In this document: one piece after another, positions 36,482-44,439 of the stretch | Numbering within the stretch: position 1 is the first letter of the stretch | How the letters are laid out: each line of letters starts with the position of its first letter | Assembly (NCBI RefSeq): GCF_044386045.1 | Contig: NZ_JBISCD010000038.1 | Coordinates: 186,001-250,000, forward strand | From: Thalassobellus sediminis | GTDB taxonomy: Bacteria; Bacteroidota; Bacteroidia; Flavobacteriales; Flavobacteriaceae | Direction: 5' to 3' | Length of the DNA stretch: 64,000 nucleotides | Translations under genes and position numbers: made by a program | The notes under the pieces: generated by a model | What the model saw: the letters and a program-made list of their open reading frames with translations, nothing else | Database searches by the model: none | Told to the model about the DNA's origin: nothing

Positions 36482-37504
36482 TTATAATGATTCTCTTAAT
36501 ATTAGTTTAGTTGGAATGTAGCACTGCATTGTGTTATCATTACTAACAAACTCTGCTGCTTTATTTCCTATTTCTTTAAAATCTGTTGAGATAACAGATA
36601 TCCCTTTATATATAAATTTTTTCATAGGCGTTTCGTTATAAGATAAAAAGCCAACATCTGTTCCTGGTTCGAGATTCAACCCGCGGCTTTGTTCTAAAAA
36701 AACACCTAGTACTCTATCACTTACGCTTATATATGCTTCTCCTTTTTTAATATTAAAGTTTTTAGTTTCGGTAATAACCTCAAACTTTAAATGATACATT
36801 TCACAAAACTTTTTAAAATAAGCTATTGTTTCTATTGGGTGAAACGTAAAGTCTGGATATACAAAAACGATTTTTTTATATTTTTTGAAGACTTCTTTTG
36901 CTTCTTCTAAACATTTGTAAAATGAATCTCCAAAATCTTGAAACACAAAATTATTATTAGGCTGTGAATGTATATTCCAATCTATTAAGAGCAACTTATT
37001 ATCATCTATCTCTGATAATACATTAGGAACTTCTTTACTATCAAAACTCATTACAACATACTTATAATACTTTCCTTTACTATTATTAATAATAGTTTTA
37101 AAATTATCTATGTTATAATGATGAAATTGCACATCTACAATGACATTCTTTGGCAAGTCATTAACAAATGAATGGTACAAAACTTCCTTATATGCTTTAA
37201 AAGTATCTAAAAGCAAAAGTACTTTTCTTGTATCATTAGCGACATAATACCCTTTATTTGGTACAGACTCGATAACATTTTGTTCTTTTAAAATAGAATA
37301 GGATTTAAACACCGTATCTCTAGACAAACTATACGCCTTACAAATGGCATTCACAGACGGCAAAGCATCGCCACTTGATAATGTATTATTAGCAAGGGCA
37401 TTATTTATAGCGTTTACCAATTGCTGGTACTTTGGAATTTCGCTATTAATATTTATATCAAAATCAACTTTCACTAAACCGTTCTGTTCTGTTCTGGTTG
37501 TCAA
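36482..37504 (-). CDS. GntR-type transcriptional regulator with sugar-binding domain
   Basis: The 340-residue protein has an N-terminal winged helix of the GntR type (residues ~20-88: PKYQQLVNAINNALANNT, then SLSRDTVFKSYSILKEQ) fused to a LacI/periplasmic-binding-protein-like ligand domain (from ~95 on). It heads the xylB-xylA operon and most likely responds to xylose or xylulose. The start is uncertain: TTG at 37504 coincides with a TATTTTTG promoter-like box, and a GTG at 37474 could start a shorter protein, leaving the DNA-binding domain intact. Three direct AGAAC repeats lie between these two codons and could be an operator. Confidence 0.85.
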   Translation of the reverse strand: MTTRTEQNGLVKVDFDININSEIPKYQQLVNAINNALANNTLSSGDALPSVNAICKAYSLSRDTVFKSYSILKEQNVIESVPNKGYYVANDTRKVLLLLDTFKAYKEVLYHSFVNDLPKNVIVDVQFHHYNIDNFKTIINNSKGKYYKYVVMSFDSKEVPNVLSEIDDNKLLLIDWNIHSQPNNNFVFQDFGDSFYKCLEEAKEVFKKYKKIVFVYPDFTFHPIETIAYFKKFCEMYHLKFEVITETKNFNIKKGEAYISVSDRVLGVFLEQSRGLNLEPGTDVGFLSYNETPMKKFIYKGISVISTDFKEIGNKAAEFVSNDNTMQCYIPTKLILRESL

Positions 37505-37589
37505 AAATATAAATTATTTATGATATAAAACTAATCTTATTGTTTTTATTTTTTAAAAAGTGTGAATTTTAATTTTTTGGCATAAAAAA

Positions 37590-37621
37590 AACCATTTAAA
37601 CAGGTATTTGTTGAAATGGTT
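37590..37621 (-). terminator. intrinsic terminator after the small coiled-coil gene
   Basis: AACCATTT / AAATGGTT forms an 8-bp stem with a 16-base loop. On the minus strand it is followed by a T-run (the A-run at 37583-37590). It lies 26 bases beyond the stop of the gene at 37647 and separates it from the xylose operon. Confidence 0.65.
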
Positions 37622-37646
37622 ATTAAATTTATTTAAATAAAAAGTT

Positions 37647-37916
37647 CTAACTAACTTTTTGTTTATTCTTCATTTTTTCAAGAAGGACTAATTCACGATG
37701 AATTTCTTCTTTTCGGTCATTAAATTTCTGAACTTTAGCATCTATGATTTTTTGCTTTTCTAAACTTTCAAGTCGTCTTAATTCTTCTTTTGCAAGTAAT
37801 CTTTTAGCTTCTCTTTTTTGCTTAATTTTTTCAATTGCAACCGAAAAATATGCATAACCGTACATACTTAAAAACAATAATGCAATTATCCCTAATATGA
37901 TATAACCGTTTTCCAT
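37647..37916 (-). CDS. small membrane protein with coiled-coil tail
   Basis: The 89-residue protein has one N-terminal membrane helix (residues 4-25) and then a continuous Lys/Glu/Arg-rich helix to the end that should form a coiled coil. I do not recognise a family. It is a monocistronic minus-strand gene with its own terminator. Small anchors of this shape often join membrane complexes, but no partner is evident from the neighbours. Confidence 0.6.
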   Translation of the reverse strand: MENGYIILGIIALLFLSMYGYAYFSVAIEKIKQKREAKRLLAKEELRRLESLEKQKIIDAKVQKFNDRKEEIHRELVLLEKMKNKQKVS

Positions 37917-38094
37917 AACTTCTTCTAAATTATTTTTTTTTAAATATAAGTACCTCTAAAAAGACTCACTAAATTAAACTTTTATAAAATTAATCAAAAG
38001 AAACTTCCAATTATAATAAAAAAGGTGAAGTACTTAAAAAAAAGATAAAAGTTAAAAAAACAAGAAATAAAATATTTATTCAGTAACGCTCTGT

Positions 38095-38490
38095 CTATTT
38101 TTTGATTTTATATCCTTCTGATTCCCAATTTAAAAAACCACCTTCCAAATCGTAAATTTTTGTAAAACCTACTTCTAAAAATGCACTTACACTTTTACCA
38201 CTTCGCCCTCCTGATCGACAATAAATAAATACAGGTTTTGATTTGTCTAATTTGTTTATTTCATCTTTAAAGGTAGAAGAATAAAAATCTATATTTTTAG
38301 CTGTATCAATAAAACCTTCACTAAATTCTTTTGGCGTTCTAACATCTATAAACTGAACAGAATCAGCATCTAAAAAAACCTGCATTTCTTTAGGAGAAAT
38401 AACTTTTACTTGCTCTTGGTTTAGAGTCTTTTTACAGCTAAAACCAAAAGTACCTATTACAATACAAAAAAATAAAACGAAATGTTTCAT
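38095..38490 (-). CDS. rhodanese-like lipoprotein
   Basis: From the ATG at 38490 this protein has 131 residues with a lipoprotein-type signal (GTFGFSC, Cys19) and a single rhodanese domain. The persulfide-forming cysteine lies in FIYCRSGGRSGKS. The active-site loop of six residues suits a sulfurtransferase, with the protein on the periplasmic side. It follows a second, cytoplasmic rhodanese gene after a 5-base gap, so the two are co-transcribed. Sulfane sulfur relay across the membrane is a reasonable inference only. Confidence 0.85.
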   Translation of the reverse strand: MKHFVLFFCIVIGTFGFSCKKTLNQEQVKVISPKEMQVFLDADSVQFIDVRTPKEFSEGFIDTAKNIDFYSSTFKDEINKLDKSKPVFIYCRSGGRSGKSVSAFLEVGFTKIYDLEGGFLNWESEGYKIKK

Positions 38491-38501
38491 GAGCAAATAT
38501 T

Positions 38502-38819
38502 TTAATCTAAATCAACAACATCTCCTGTCCATTCCATCATACCTCCCTCAAGGTTATAAGCGTTTTCAAAACCTAATTGCTCCATAATATTACATGCTTG
38601 TCCACTTCTATTCCCTGAACGACAATACACATAATAATTTTTACTTTTATCAAGATCTTCAAGTTCATTAATAAATTCTTGACCTTTATAAATATCTATA
38701 TGAATGGCATTTGCTATAATACCATCTGCCACTTCAGCATCTGTTCTTACATCCAAAACAACAGCATTATCATCGTTTTCTAATTGTTCTGTCCATTCTT
38801 CTTGTGTTAAATCTTCCAT
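38502..38819 (-). CDS. cytoplasmic rhodanese-like sulfurtransferase
   Basis: The 105-residue single-domain rhodanese lacks a signal peptide. The catalytic cysteine lies in YVYCRSGNRSGQA, and the LDVRTDAEV and NLEGGMMEW motifs are typical. It is the first gene of the rhodanese pair. A terminator at 38881-38908 separates it from the thioredoxin-fold genes upstream, so a promoter should lie in the 60 bases before the ATG. Confidence 0.9.
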   Translation of the reverse strand: MEDLTQEEWTEQLENDDNAVVLDVRTDAEVADGIIANAIHIDIYKGQEFINELEDLDKSKNYYVYCRSGNRSGQACNIMEQLGFENAYNLEGGMMEWTGDVVDLD

Positions 38820-38880
38820 GTTATCTTTATTAAAAAATATATATTACAATATTAATACATCTAAAACTATAGACGAAAAA

Positions 38881-38908
38881 AAATCCGAAGTATTACAACT
38901 TCGGATTT
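38881..38908 (-). terminator. intrinsic terminator after the thioredoxin-fold gene pair
   Basis: AAATCCGAAGT / ACTTCGGATTT forms an 11-bp stem with a 6-base loop. On the minus strand it is followed by a run of T. It lies 25 bases after the stop of the redoxin gene at 38933. Confidence 0.85.
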
Positions 38909-38932
38909 CATTTATCAAATTCCTTGCCTTTT

Positions 38933-39550
38933 TTAAACTTTAATAGAACAACCAATAGCTTTTGTTTCTTTTTGTTCTATCTCTTCACCTTCCAACAAAG
39001 CATCAACCGCTTCTTCAACATATTTAGTTTTAGCAGCTGAGGCATCTTTATAATTATCATCAATAGCTCCAATATATTCAACTATATTCATTCCATCTCC
39101 TTTTTGCAAAACAAATACATGAGGTGTTTTTGTAGCTCCAAATTTTGGATACACTTTTTGCCCCTCGTCTATTAAATATGGAAACGTAAAACCTTTTTCT
39201 TTTGCTCTTTGCTTCATCGCTTCTAAATTATCCCCTGGCTTTACATCTGTATTATTTGGCATAATAGCAATTACTGGATAGCCTTTAGATGCATATTTTT
39301 CGTTTAACGCCTGAACTCTATCTTCATACGCCACTGCAAACGGACAGGTATTACAAGTAAATGTTACAATGAATCCTTTTGCATCTTTATAATCTGATAA
39401 CGACACCATTTTTCCATCTATATTTTTAAGGGAAAAATCTTCAGCAACGTCACCTATTTTATAGCCATCATTACTCGTTGATTTGTTGATTGTAAATGCA
39501 CTAACACACAATACAATTACTAGGGCGGAAATTAATTTAATTGTTTTCAT
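38933..39550 (-). CDS. thioredoxin-fold redoxin (AhpC/TSA-like), exported
   Basis: The 205-residue protein has an N-terminal signal peptide (residues ~1-22) and a peroxiredoxin/TlpA-like fold. The motif TFTCNTCPFAVAYEDR carries the Cys-x-x-Cys (CNTC) typical of the redoxin family often annotated as thioredoxin family protein. An additional Cys lies near the C-terminus (IGCSIKV). It follows the TlpA-like gene after a 5-base gap, so both should function in periplasmic thiol chemistry. The specific partner is unknown. Confidence 0.85.
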   Translation of the reverse strand: MKTIKLISALVIVLCVSAFTINKSTSNDGYKIGDVAEDFSLKNIDGKMVSLSDYKDAKGFIVTFTCNTCPFAVAYEDRVQALNEKYASKGYPVIAIMPNNTDVKPGDNLEAMKQRAKEKGFTFPYLIDEGQKVYPKFGATKTPHVFVLQKGDGMNIVEYIGAIDDNYKDASAAKTKYVEEAVDALLEGEEIEQKETKAIGCSIKV

Positions 39551-39555
39551 AATTA

Positions 39556-40101
39556 TTAATTTAAAAATGGTTTTAATTCGGTTTCTAATTCTTCGAATGA
39601 AAATGACTGTTCAAAGAATTTACTCGTATCGTTTTTATAAATAATAGTAGCTGGAATAGACCCAGACCAAGATTCATTTATTTGAGGAATCCAAGTATTC
39701 ATATCAGCATCATCTAAAGCAATTACTTTAGATTTTAACTTCTTTACTTTAATAAAAGGTTTCAACTTGGTATCATATAAATGCGGAAAATCTAAACTTA
39801 CCAAAATTACCTTGACATTTTTATTCGCATATGTCTCATTTAATTTTTCAAATGAAGGCAATTCTTTTACGCATGGCGCACACCAAGTAGCCCAAAAATT
39901 TATAACATAAATAGTATCATTCTTCTTGTTTAAAAACTTTTTAAAACCATTAAAATCATAAACTTCTAATTCAATGTCATTTACAATAGCATCATCTATT
40001 GCTGATTCTACAATTGTTTTATCAACAATATCAATATTTGCTTTTTTTTCTTTACAACTAGCCATTAAAAGAATGGCAACAAATAATAATTTTAACTTCA
40101 T
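39556..40101 (-). CDS. TlpA family thiol-disulfide reductase, lipoprotein
   Basis: From the ATG at 40101 the protein has 181 residues, with a lipoprotein signal (LLMASC, Cys16) and a thioredoxin domain bearing NFWATWCAPCVKELPSF. The cis-proline stretch GSIPATIIY is present. TlpA proteins reduce disulfides in the periplasm. An ATG at 40149 would add a non-signal extension and was not chosen. It is the first gene of the redoxin pair, divergent from the trp operon, with about 75 bases to the trp promoter. Confidence 0.88.
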   Translation of the reverse strand: MKLKLLFVAILLMASCKEKKANIDIVDKTIVESAIDDAIVNDIELEVYDFNGFKKFLNKKNDTIYVINFWATWCAPCVKELPSFEKLNETYANKNVKVILVSLDFPHLYDTKLKPFIKVKKLKSKVIALDDADMNTWIPQINESWSGSIPATIIYKNDTSKFFEQSFSFEELETELKPFLN

Positions 40102-40177
40102 AATTGTAAAATTAATTAATAATTCATTGCATAATACACACTTTAACAAACTTTTATTTAAAAATTATCTCAAAGTA

Positions 40178-40208
40178 TTGTTTAATTATATTTTCATTTC
40201 TATATTTG
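40178..40208 (+). promoter_or_regulatory. promoter of the trp operon
   Basis: TTG at 40178-40180 and TATATTTG at 40201-40208, 20 bases apart, fit the Bacteroidetes primary sigma consensus. Transcription should start near 40214, placing the leader peptide ATG about 15 bases downstream. Confidence 0.75.
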
Positions 40209-40228
40209 AACCAGTTAAAAAAACAAAA

Positions 40229-40276
40229 ATGAATACAATTTTAAATAATACTTGGTGGTGGTGCTTTCGAAACTAA
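40229..40276 (+). CDS. trpL: trp operon leader peptide (Trp-Trp-Trp)
   Basis: A 15-codon frame reads Met-Asn-Thr-Ile-Leu-Asn-Asn-Thr-Trp-Trp-Trp-Cys-Phe-Arg-Asn-stop. Three consecutive TGG codons (40253-40261) in so short a frame, directly after the promoter and before a terminator hairpin and trpE, are diagnostic of a ribosome-stalling leader. Low tryptophanyl-tRNA would stall the ribosome at the TGG codons. The peptide itself needs no function. Confidence 0.88.
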   Translation: MNTILNNTWWWCFRN

Positions 40277-40356
40277 CGTTCGTGAAGTAAAATCCTAGTA
40301 TATTTAAAACTTAAAATATCCAAAAGGCTTGTCATTCACGACAAGCCTTTTTTTAT
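40264..40356 (+). promoter_or_regulatory. trp attenuator (terminator and competing stems)
   Basis: The terminator has a 12-bp stem AAAAGGCTTGTC / GACAAGCCTTTT (40322-40333 and 40340-40351, loop ATTCAC) followed by T. An upstream stem pairs CTTTCGAA (40264-40271) with TTCGTGAAG (40279-40287) through a bulge. An alternative pairs TCGTGAA (40280-40286) with TTCACGA (40335-40341), invading the terminator loop and 3' arm. Ribosome stalling on the TGG codons would free 40279-40286 for the alternative pairing and allow read-through into trpE. The terminator is clear, and the switch is inferred from pairing. Confidence 0.75.
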
Positions 40357-40364
40357 TACAATAA

Positions 40365-40388
40365 TTTCATTTCCGCGAAAGCAGAAAA
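40365..40388 (-). repeat. 8-4-8 hairpin repeat, degenerate copy (R4)
   Basis: On the minus strand this reads TTTTCTGC-TTTC-GCGGAAAT followed by GAAA. It has the 20-base geometry and tail of copies R1, R2, R3 and R6, but its stem has two mismatches. It lies between the trp attenuator and the trpE ATG. Confidence 0.55.
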
Positions 40389-40402
40389 ATTAAAAACATT
40401 AA

Positions 40403-41809
40403 ATGGAAAAATTTAGTCTTTATACACATAATAAAAGAATCTTAACAGATACCATTACACCAGTTACAGTATATTATAAAATACGTGACAAATACCCAAA
40501 TAGTATTCTTTTAGAAAGTGGTGATTACCACCGAAGTCATAAAAACTTCTCTTATATCTGCTTCAATCCTATTGCAACAATAAAGATTGAAAACGAAGTT
40601 ATTACTCAAACATTTCCTGACGGAAGCACAACAACATTAAACATCACAGAAGATGTTAATGTGGCGAACGAAATCCATAAATTCACAAAACGATTTGATG
40701 TCACTACCGATGAAGACTTCAAATTCATTAACAACGGAATTTTTGGATACACAGCCTATGATGCTGTTCGATACTTTGAAGATGTAGAAATTAGTAAAAA
40801 AGACGATTCGGTTGTTATTCCAGATGTTTATTATGCTGTTTACAAAAATATTATTGCCATAAATCATTTTAAAAACGAAGCCTATATTTTTGCACATTGT
40901 TATGAAGACACCGAAAATAATATTCATGATATTGATAAACTGATAAACGTTCAGAATTTCGCATCCTATAATTTTAATTCAAAAGGAGATATCAACTCCA
41001 ACCTAACCGATGATGAATTTAGAGAACATGTCGAATTAGCTAGAAAACATTGCCAACGCGGAGATGTTTTTCAATTAGTATTATCAAGACGTTTTTCACA
41101 AGAATTCACAGGAGACGATTTTAATGTATATCGTGCCTTAAGAAGTATTAACCCGTCACCTTACCTATTTTATTTCGATTATGGCGATTTCAAAATTTTT
41201 GGAAGCTCGCCAGAAGCACAACTTATAGTTGATGATGGTTTAGCCGAAATACACCCCATAGCAGGAACCTTTAAAAGAACTGGAGACGAGCAAAAAGATG
41301 AAATTTTAGCAGAAAAACTAAAAAAAGACGACAAAGAAAATGCCGAACACGTCATGTTGGTCGATTTAGCTAGAAACGATTTAAGTCGCCACGGCAGCGA
41401 AGTAAAAGTAGTTACCTATCGCGAAGTTCAATTTTTCTCGCACGTCATCCATTTAGTCAGTAAAGTTACAGGTCAAAAACACAAAGAAACCTCTACCATG
41501 CAAGTGGTGGCCGACACGTTTCCTGCTGGAACTTTAAGTGGTGCTCCAAAACACAGAGCCATGCAACTTATCGAGCAATACGAAAAAACAAGTCGTGGTT
41601 ATTACGGTGGTGCTATTGGTTTTATGGATTTCGATGGTAATTTTAATCACGCCATCATGATTCGAACCTTTTTAAGTAAAAATTACAAACTCAATTGGCA
41701 AGCAGGCGCTGGTTTGGTTTCAAAATCTAATCAAGAAAACGAATTACAAGAAGTTTACAATAAATTAGGCGCATTAACAAAAGCAATTAAATTGGCAGAA
41801 GATGTTTAA
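40403..41809 (+). CDS. trpE: anthranilate synthase component I
   Basis: The 468-residue protein converts chorismate and glutamine-derived ammonia to anthranilate. The C-terminal chorismate-binding domain shows IHPIAGTFKRTGDEQKDE, LVDLARNDLSRHG, DTFPAGTLSGAPKHRAMQ and GYYGGAIGF. The N-terminal regulatory domain has LLESGDYHRSHKNFSYIC, where the Trp feedback site normally lies. It is the first gene of the operon, behind the leader peptide and attenuator. 215 bases containing repeat copy C separate it from trpG. Confidence 0.97.
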   Translation: MEKFSLYTHNKRILTDTITPVTVYYKIRDKYPNSILLESGDYHRSHKNFSYICFNPIATIKIENEVITQTFPDGSTTTLNITEDVNVANEIHKFTKRFDVTTDEDFKFINNGIFGYTAYDAVRYFEDVEISKKDDSVVIPDVYYAVYKNIIAINHFKNEAYIFAHCYEDTENNIHDIDKLINVQNFASYNFNSKGDINSNLTDDEFREHVELARKHCQRGDVFQLVLSRRFSQEFTGDDFNVYRALRSINPSPYLFYFDYGDFKIFGSSPEAQLIVDDGLAEIHPIAGTFKRTGDEQKDEILAEKLKKDDKENAEHVMLVDLARNDLSRHGSEVKVVTYREVQFFSHVIHLVSKVTGQKHKETSTMQVVADTFPAGTLSGAPKHRAMQLIEQYEKTSRGYYGGAIGFMDFDGNFNHAIMIRTFLSKNYKLNWQAGAGLVSKSNQENELQEVYNKLGALTKAIKLAEDV

Positions 41810-41816
41810 ATTTATG

Positions 41817-41900
41817 GCGTTACCACAAGGGTCGGGCTTTCACAAGTCGCTTCCCGATGAAAAATCGGGAGAGCTCCAACAATTGCTCAATCCCTAACGC
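41817..41900. repeat. TIR-bounded intergenic repeat, copy C (inverted)
   Basis: The 84-base element is bounded by GCGTTA and TAACGC. Its reverse complement carries the same blocks as copies A and B (GTTGGAGCTCT, AGCGACT, GAAAGCCCGACCC) and a CCCGAT/ATCGGG central hairpin nearly the same as in copy A. It is inside the trp operon between trpE and trpG. The following 120 bases contain only degenerate CAGT-rich sequence. Confidence 0.8.
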
Positions 41901-42024
41901 ACTAAGTCCGCAATTGGCAGTCATTAGTTTACAGTCAGTGCAGGCTTGTTAAGAGTTAAGAGATTTGATTTTTTGGTTCGTTTTGTATCAAGACAAAATG
42001 AACAGAAATAAAAGAAATAAAAAA

Positions 42025-42594
42025 ATGAATAAAAAAGTACTAGTAATAGACAATTACGACAGTTTTACATACAATCTTGTACATTATCTAGAAGATTTAA
42101 ATTGTGATGTTACCGTTGTAAGAAACGATAAATTAGCTCTGGAAGATCTAGAACCTTTTGATAAAATTGTATTATCGCCAGGTCCAGGAATCCCAGATGA
42201 AGCAGGTTTATTAAAAGCAATTATTGAAAGATACGCCCCAACAAAAAGTATTTTAGGCGTATGCTTAGGGCAACAAGCCATAGGCGAAGTCTTTGGCGGA
42301 TCGCTAGTAAATTTAGACGATGTTTATCACGGTGTAGCAACCAATGTAACCATATGTGTAAATGATGAGGCTATATTTAAAGGCTTAGAAAAAAACATTG
42401 AAGTAGGACGCTATCATTCTTGGGTTGTAAATGCAGATTTACCAGATAGTTTAGAAGCAACCTCTTTTGATGCAAACGGGCAAATCATGTCGTTACGCCA
42501 TAGAGAATATGATGTAAGAGGCGTGCAATACCACCCAGAATCGGTATTAACACCAGACGGAAAGAAAATTTTAGAAAACTGGATTAATAGCTAA
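42025..42594 (+). CDS. trpG: anthranilate synthase component II (glutamine amidotransferase)
   Basis: The 189-residue class I glutamine amidotransferase has VIDNYDSFTYNLVHYLE at the N-terminus, the nucleophile Cys in GVCLGQQAIGE and the His-Glu of the triad in VQYHPESV. It supplies ammonia to TrpE. The ATG at 42025 gives the standard N-terminus, while an ATG at 41965 would add 20 residues from the intergenic repeat region. trpD follows after 7 bases. Confidence 0.96.
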   Translation: MNKKVLVIDNYDSFTYNLVHYLEDLNCDVTVVRNDKLALEDLEPFDKIVLSPGPGIPDEAGLLKAIIERYAPTKSILGVCLGQQAIGEVFGGSLVNLDDVYHGVATNVTICVNDEAIFKGLEKNIEVGRYHSWVVNADLPDSLEATSFDANGQIMSLRHREYDVRGVQYHPESVLTPDGKKILENWINS

Positions 42595-42601
42595 TTTATC
42601 T

Positions 42602-43594
42602 ATGAAAGATATACTAAACAGATTAATAAATCACGAAACCATTTCTAGTGAAGAAGCTAAACAAGTTATAGTTAACATATCAAACGATATGTATAACCCA
42701 AGTCAGATTACTTGTTTTCTTTCGGTTTTCATGATGCGAAGCATTACTTTAGAAGAACTACAAGGCTTTAGAGATGCGCTTTTAGAATTATGTATTCCTA
42801 TAAACCTAAGTGATTATAACGCGATTGATATCGTAGGAACAGGAGGCGATGGCAAAAACACTTTCAATATTTCGACACTATCATCTTTCATTACAGCAGG
42901 CGCAGGTGTTCATGTTTCTAAACATGGAAACTATGGCGTATCATCAACGTCAGGCTCGTCAAATGTCATGGAATCTTTAGGTGTAAAATTCTCTAACGAT
43001 GAAAGCTTTTTAAAACGCTGTTTAGACAACGCTGGAATATGCATATTACACGCACCTCTTTTTCATCCAGCTATGAAAAATGTGGCGCCTATTCGTCGTG
43101 AGCTAGGTGTTAAAACATTTTTTAATATGTTGGGCCCTATGGTAAACCCATCATTTCCAAAGAATCAAGTGTTAGGCGTTTTTAATTTAGAATTACTACG
43201 CCTTTATAGCTTTATGTATCAAAATACAGATAAAAATTACAATATTGTTTATGCATTAGATGGTTATGATGAAATTTCATTAACAGGAAAAGCTAAGATT
43301 GTATCAAATAAATCAGAAACCATATTTTCACCAGAAGATTTAGGAGTATTACAAATAAAACAAGATGCTATTTTTGGAGGCGATACCGTTAAAGATGCAG
43401 CAAAAATATTTGTCGATATTATTAGTAATAAAGGTACCGAAGCACAAAACAATGTCGTTTGTGCAAATGCAGGACTTGCCATTGCAACCACCAAACAAAT
43501 TAGCCATAAAGAAGGTTTCGAAATAGCTAAAGAATCATTGTTTTCTGGAAAAGCAAAAACGAGTTTAGATAAATTAATTGAGTTAAGTAGATAA
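42602..43594 (+). CDS. trpD: anthranilate phosphoribosyltransferase
   Basis: The 330-residue enzyme joins anthranilate to PRPP. Motifs seen are DIVGTGGDGKNTFNIST (PRPP-binding), KHGNYGVSSTSGSSNVME, HPAMKNVAPIRRELGVKTFF and NMLGPMVNP. It has a normal family length. It is preceded by trpG with a 7-base gap and followed by 62 bases carrying a heptamer repeat before trpC. Confidence 0.97.
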   Translation: MKDILNRLINHETISSEEAKQVIVNISNDMYNPSQITCFLSVFMMRSITLEELQGFRDALLELCIPINLSDYNAIDIVGTGGDGKNTFNISTLSSFITAGAGVHVSKHGNYGVSSTSGSSNVMESLGVKFSNDESFLKRCLDNAGICILHAPLFHPAMKNVAPIRRELGVKTFFNMLGPMVNPSFPKNQVLGVFNLELLRLYSFMYQNTDKNYNIVYALDGYDEISLTGKAKIVSNKSETIFSPEDLGVLQIKQDAIFGGDTVKDAAKIFVDIISNKGTEAQNNVVCANAGLAIATTKQISHKEGFEIAKESLFSGKAKTSLDKLIELSR

Positions 43595-43627
43595 AAAAGT
43601 CCACAGTATTCAGTTGGCAATTTGCTT

Positions 43628-43655
43628 ACTGAAGACTGAAGACTGAAGACTGAAG
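43628..43655 (+). repeat. four tandem ACTGAAG heptamers
   Basis: Four perfect head-to-tail copies of ACTGAAG end one base before the ATG of trpC. Related CAGT/ACTG-rich sequence surrounds the site and also occurs between trpE and trpG (around 41920-41945). The array occupies the place of the ribosome-binding region of trpC. Confidence 0.85.
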
Positions 43656-43656
43656 C

Positions 43657-44439
43657 ATGAATATTTTAGACAAAATAACATTAGATAAAAGAAATGAAGT
43701 AGCACTAAGAAAGCAACTCATTCCAACATCGCAATTAGAACAATCTGTTTTATTTGAAAGACAAACCGTATCACTTGCAAATAACCTACGAAACAGCAAA
43801 TCAGGCATTATTGCCGAACATAAAAGACGTTCTCCTTCAAAATCTGTAATTAATAATACTTTAAACGTTCAAGACGTTGCAAAAGGCTATGAAGACGCAG
43901 GTGTTTGCGGAATGTCTGTTTTAACAGATGGAAAATACTTTGGAGGTTCTTTAGACGATTTACTAACCGCCAGAGCAAGTTGTAATCTGCCTTTATTACG
44001 TAAAGAATTCATCATAGACGAATACCAACTTTTAGAAGCTAAAGCCTACGGTGCCGATGTTATTTTATTAATAGCAGCCATTCTAACTAAAGCAGAAATA
44101 AAGCAATTCTCAGAATTTGCAAAAAGCTTACATTTAGATGTGCTTTTAGAAGTTCATAATGAAGAAGAATTACACAAATCTATCATGCCAAGTATAGATA
44201 TGCTAGGTGTAAACAACAGAAACTTAAAAACATTTGACGTTAGTTTAGAAACCAGTAAAACATTAAGCGCGTTAATTCCTAACGACTTTGTAAAAGTTTC
44301 AGAAAGTGGTATTAGTAATATTGAAGCTATAAAAGAATTACAACCATACGGATACCAAGGTTTTTTAATTGGTGAAAACTTTATGAAAACAGATAACCCA
44401 GGAGCTAGCGCTACAGAATTCATTAAAAGCCTCCTCTAA
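43657..44439 (+). CDS. trpC: indole-3-glycerol phosphate synthase
   Basis: The 260-residue TIM-barrel enzyme closes the indole ring. Signature residues: IIAEHKRRSPSKSVIN with the catalytic Lys, DAGVCGMSVLTDGKYFGGS, LLRKEFIIDEYQL, LGVNNRNLKTFDV and KVSESGISN. The ATG directly follows a heptamer repeat. The stop overlaps the beginning of a CTCCTCC/GGAGGAG palindrome that forms the junction to trpF. Confidence 0.97.
   Translation: MNILDKITLDKRNEVALRKQLIPTSQLEQSVLFERQTVSLANNLRNSKSGIIAEHKRRSPSKSVINNTLNVQDVAKGYEDAGVCGMSVLTDGKYFGGSLDDLLTARASCNLPLLRKEFIIDEYQLLEAKAYGADVILLIAAILTKAEIKQFSEFAKSLHLDVLLEVHNEEELHKSIMPSIDMLGVNNRNLKTFDVSLETSKTLSALIPNDFVKVSESGISNIEAIKELQPYGYQGFLIGENFMKTDNPGASATEFIKSLL

Noticed and set aside
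40334..40342. ATTCACGAC near the trp terminator as another copy of the GACA-tailed hairpin family
   Set aside because: The geometry does not fit 8-4-8, and the bases are accounted for by the attenuator terminator.
40637..40927. Minus-strand frame of 96 codons inside trpE
   Set aside because: It is antisense to a well-conserved gene, with no start context or homology that I recognise.
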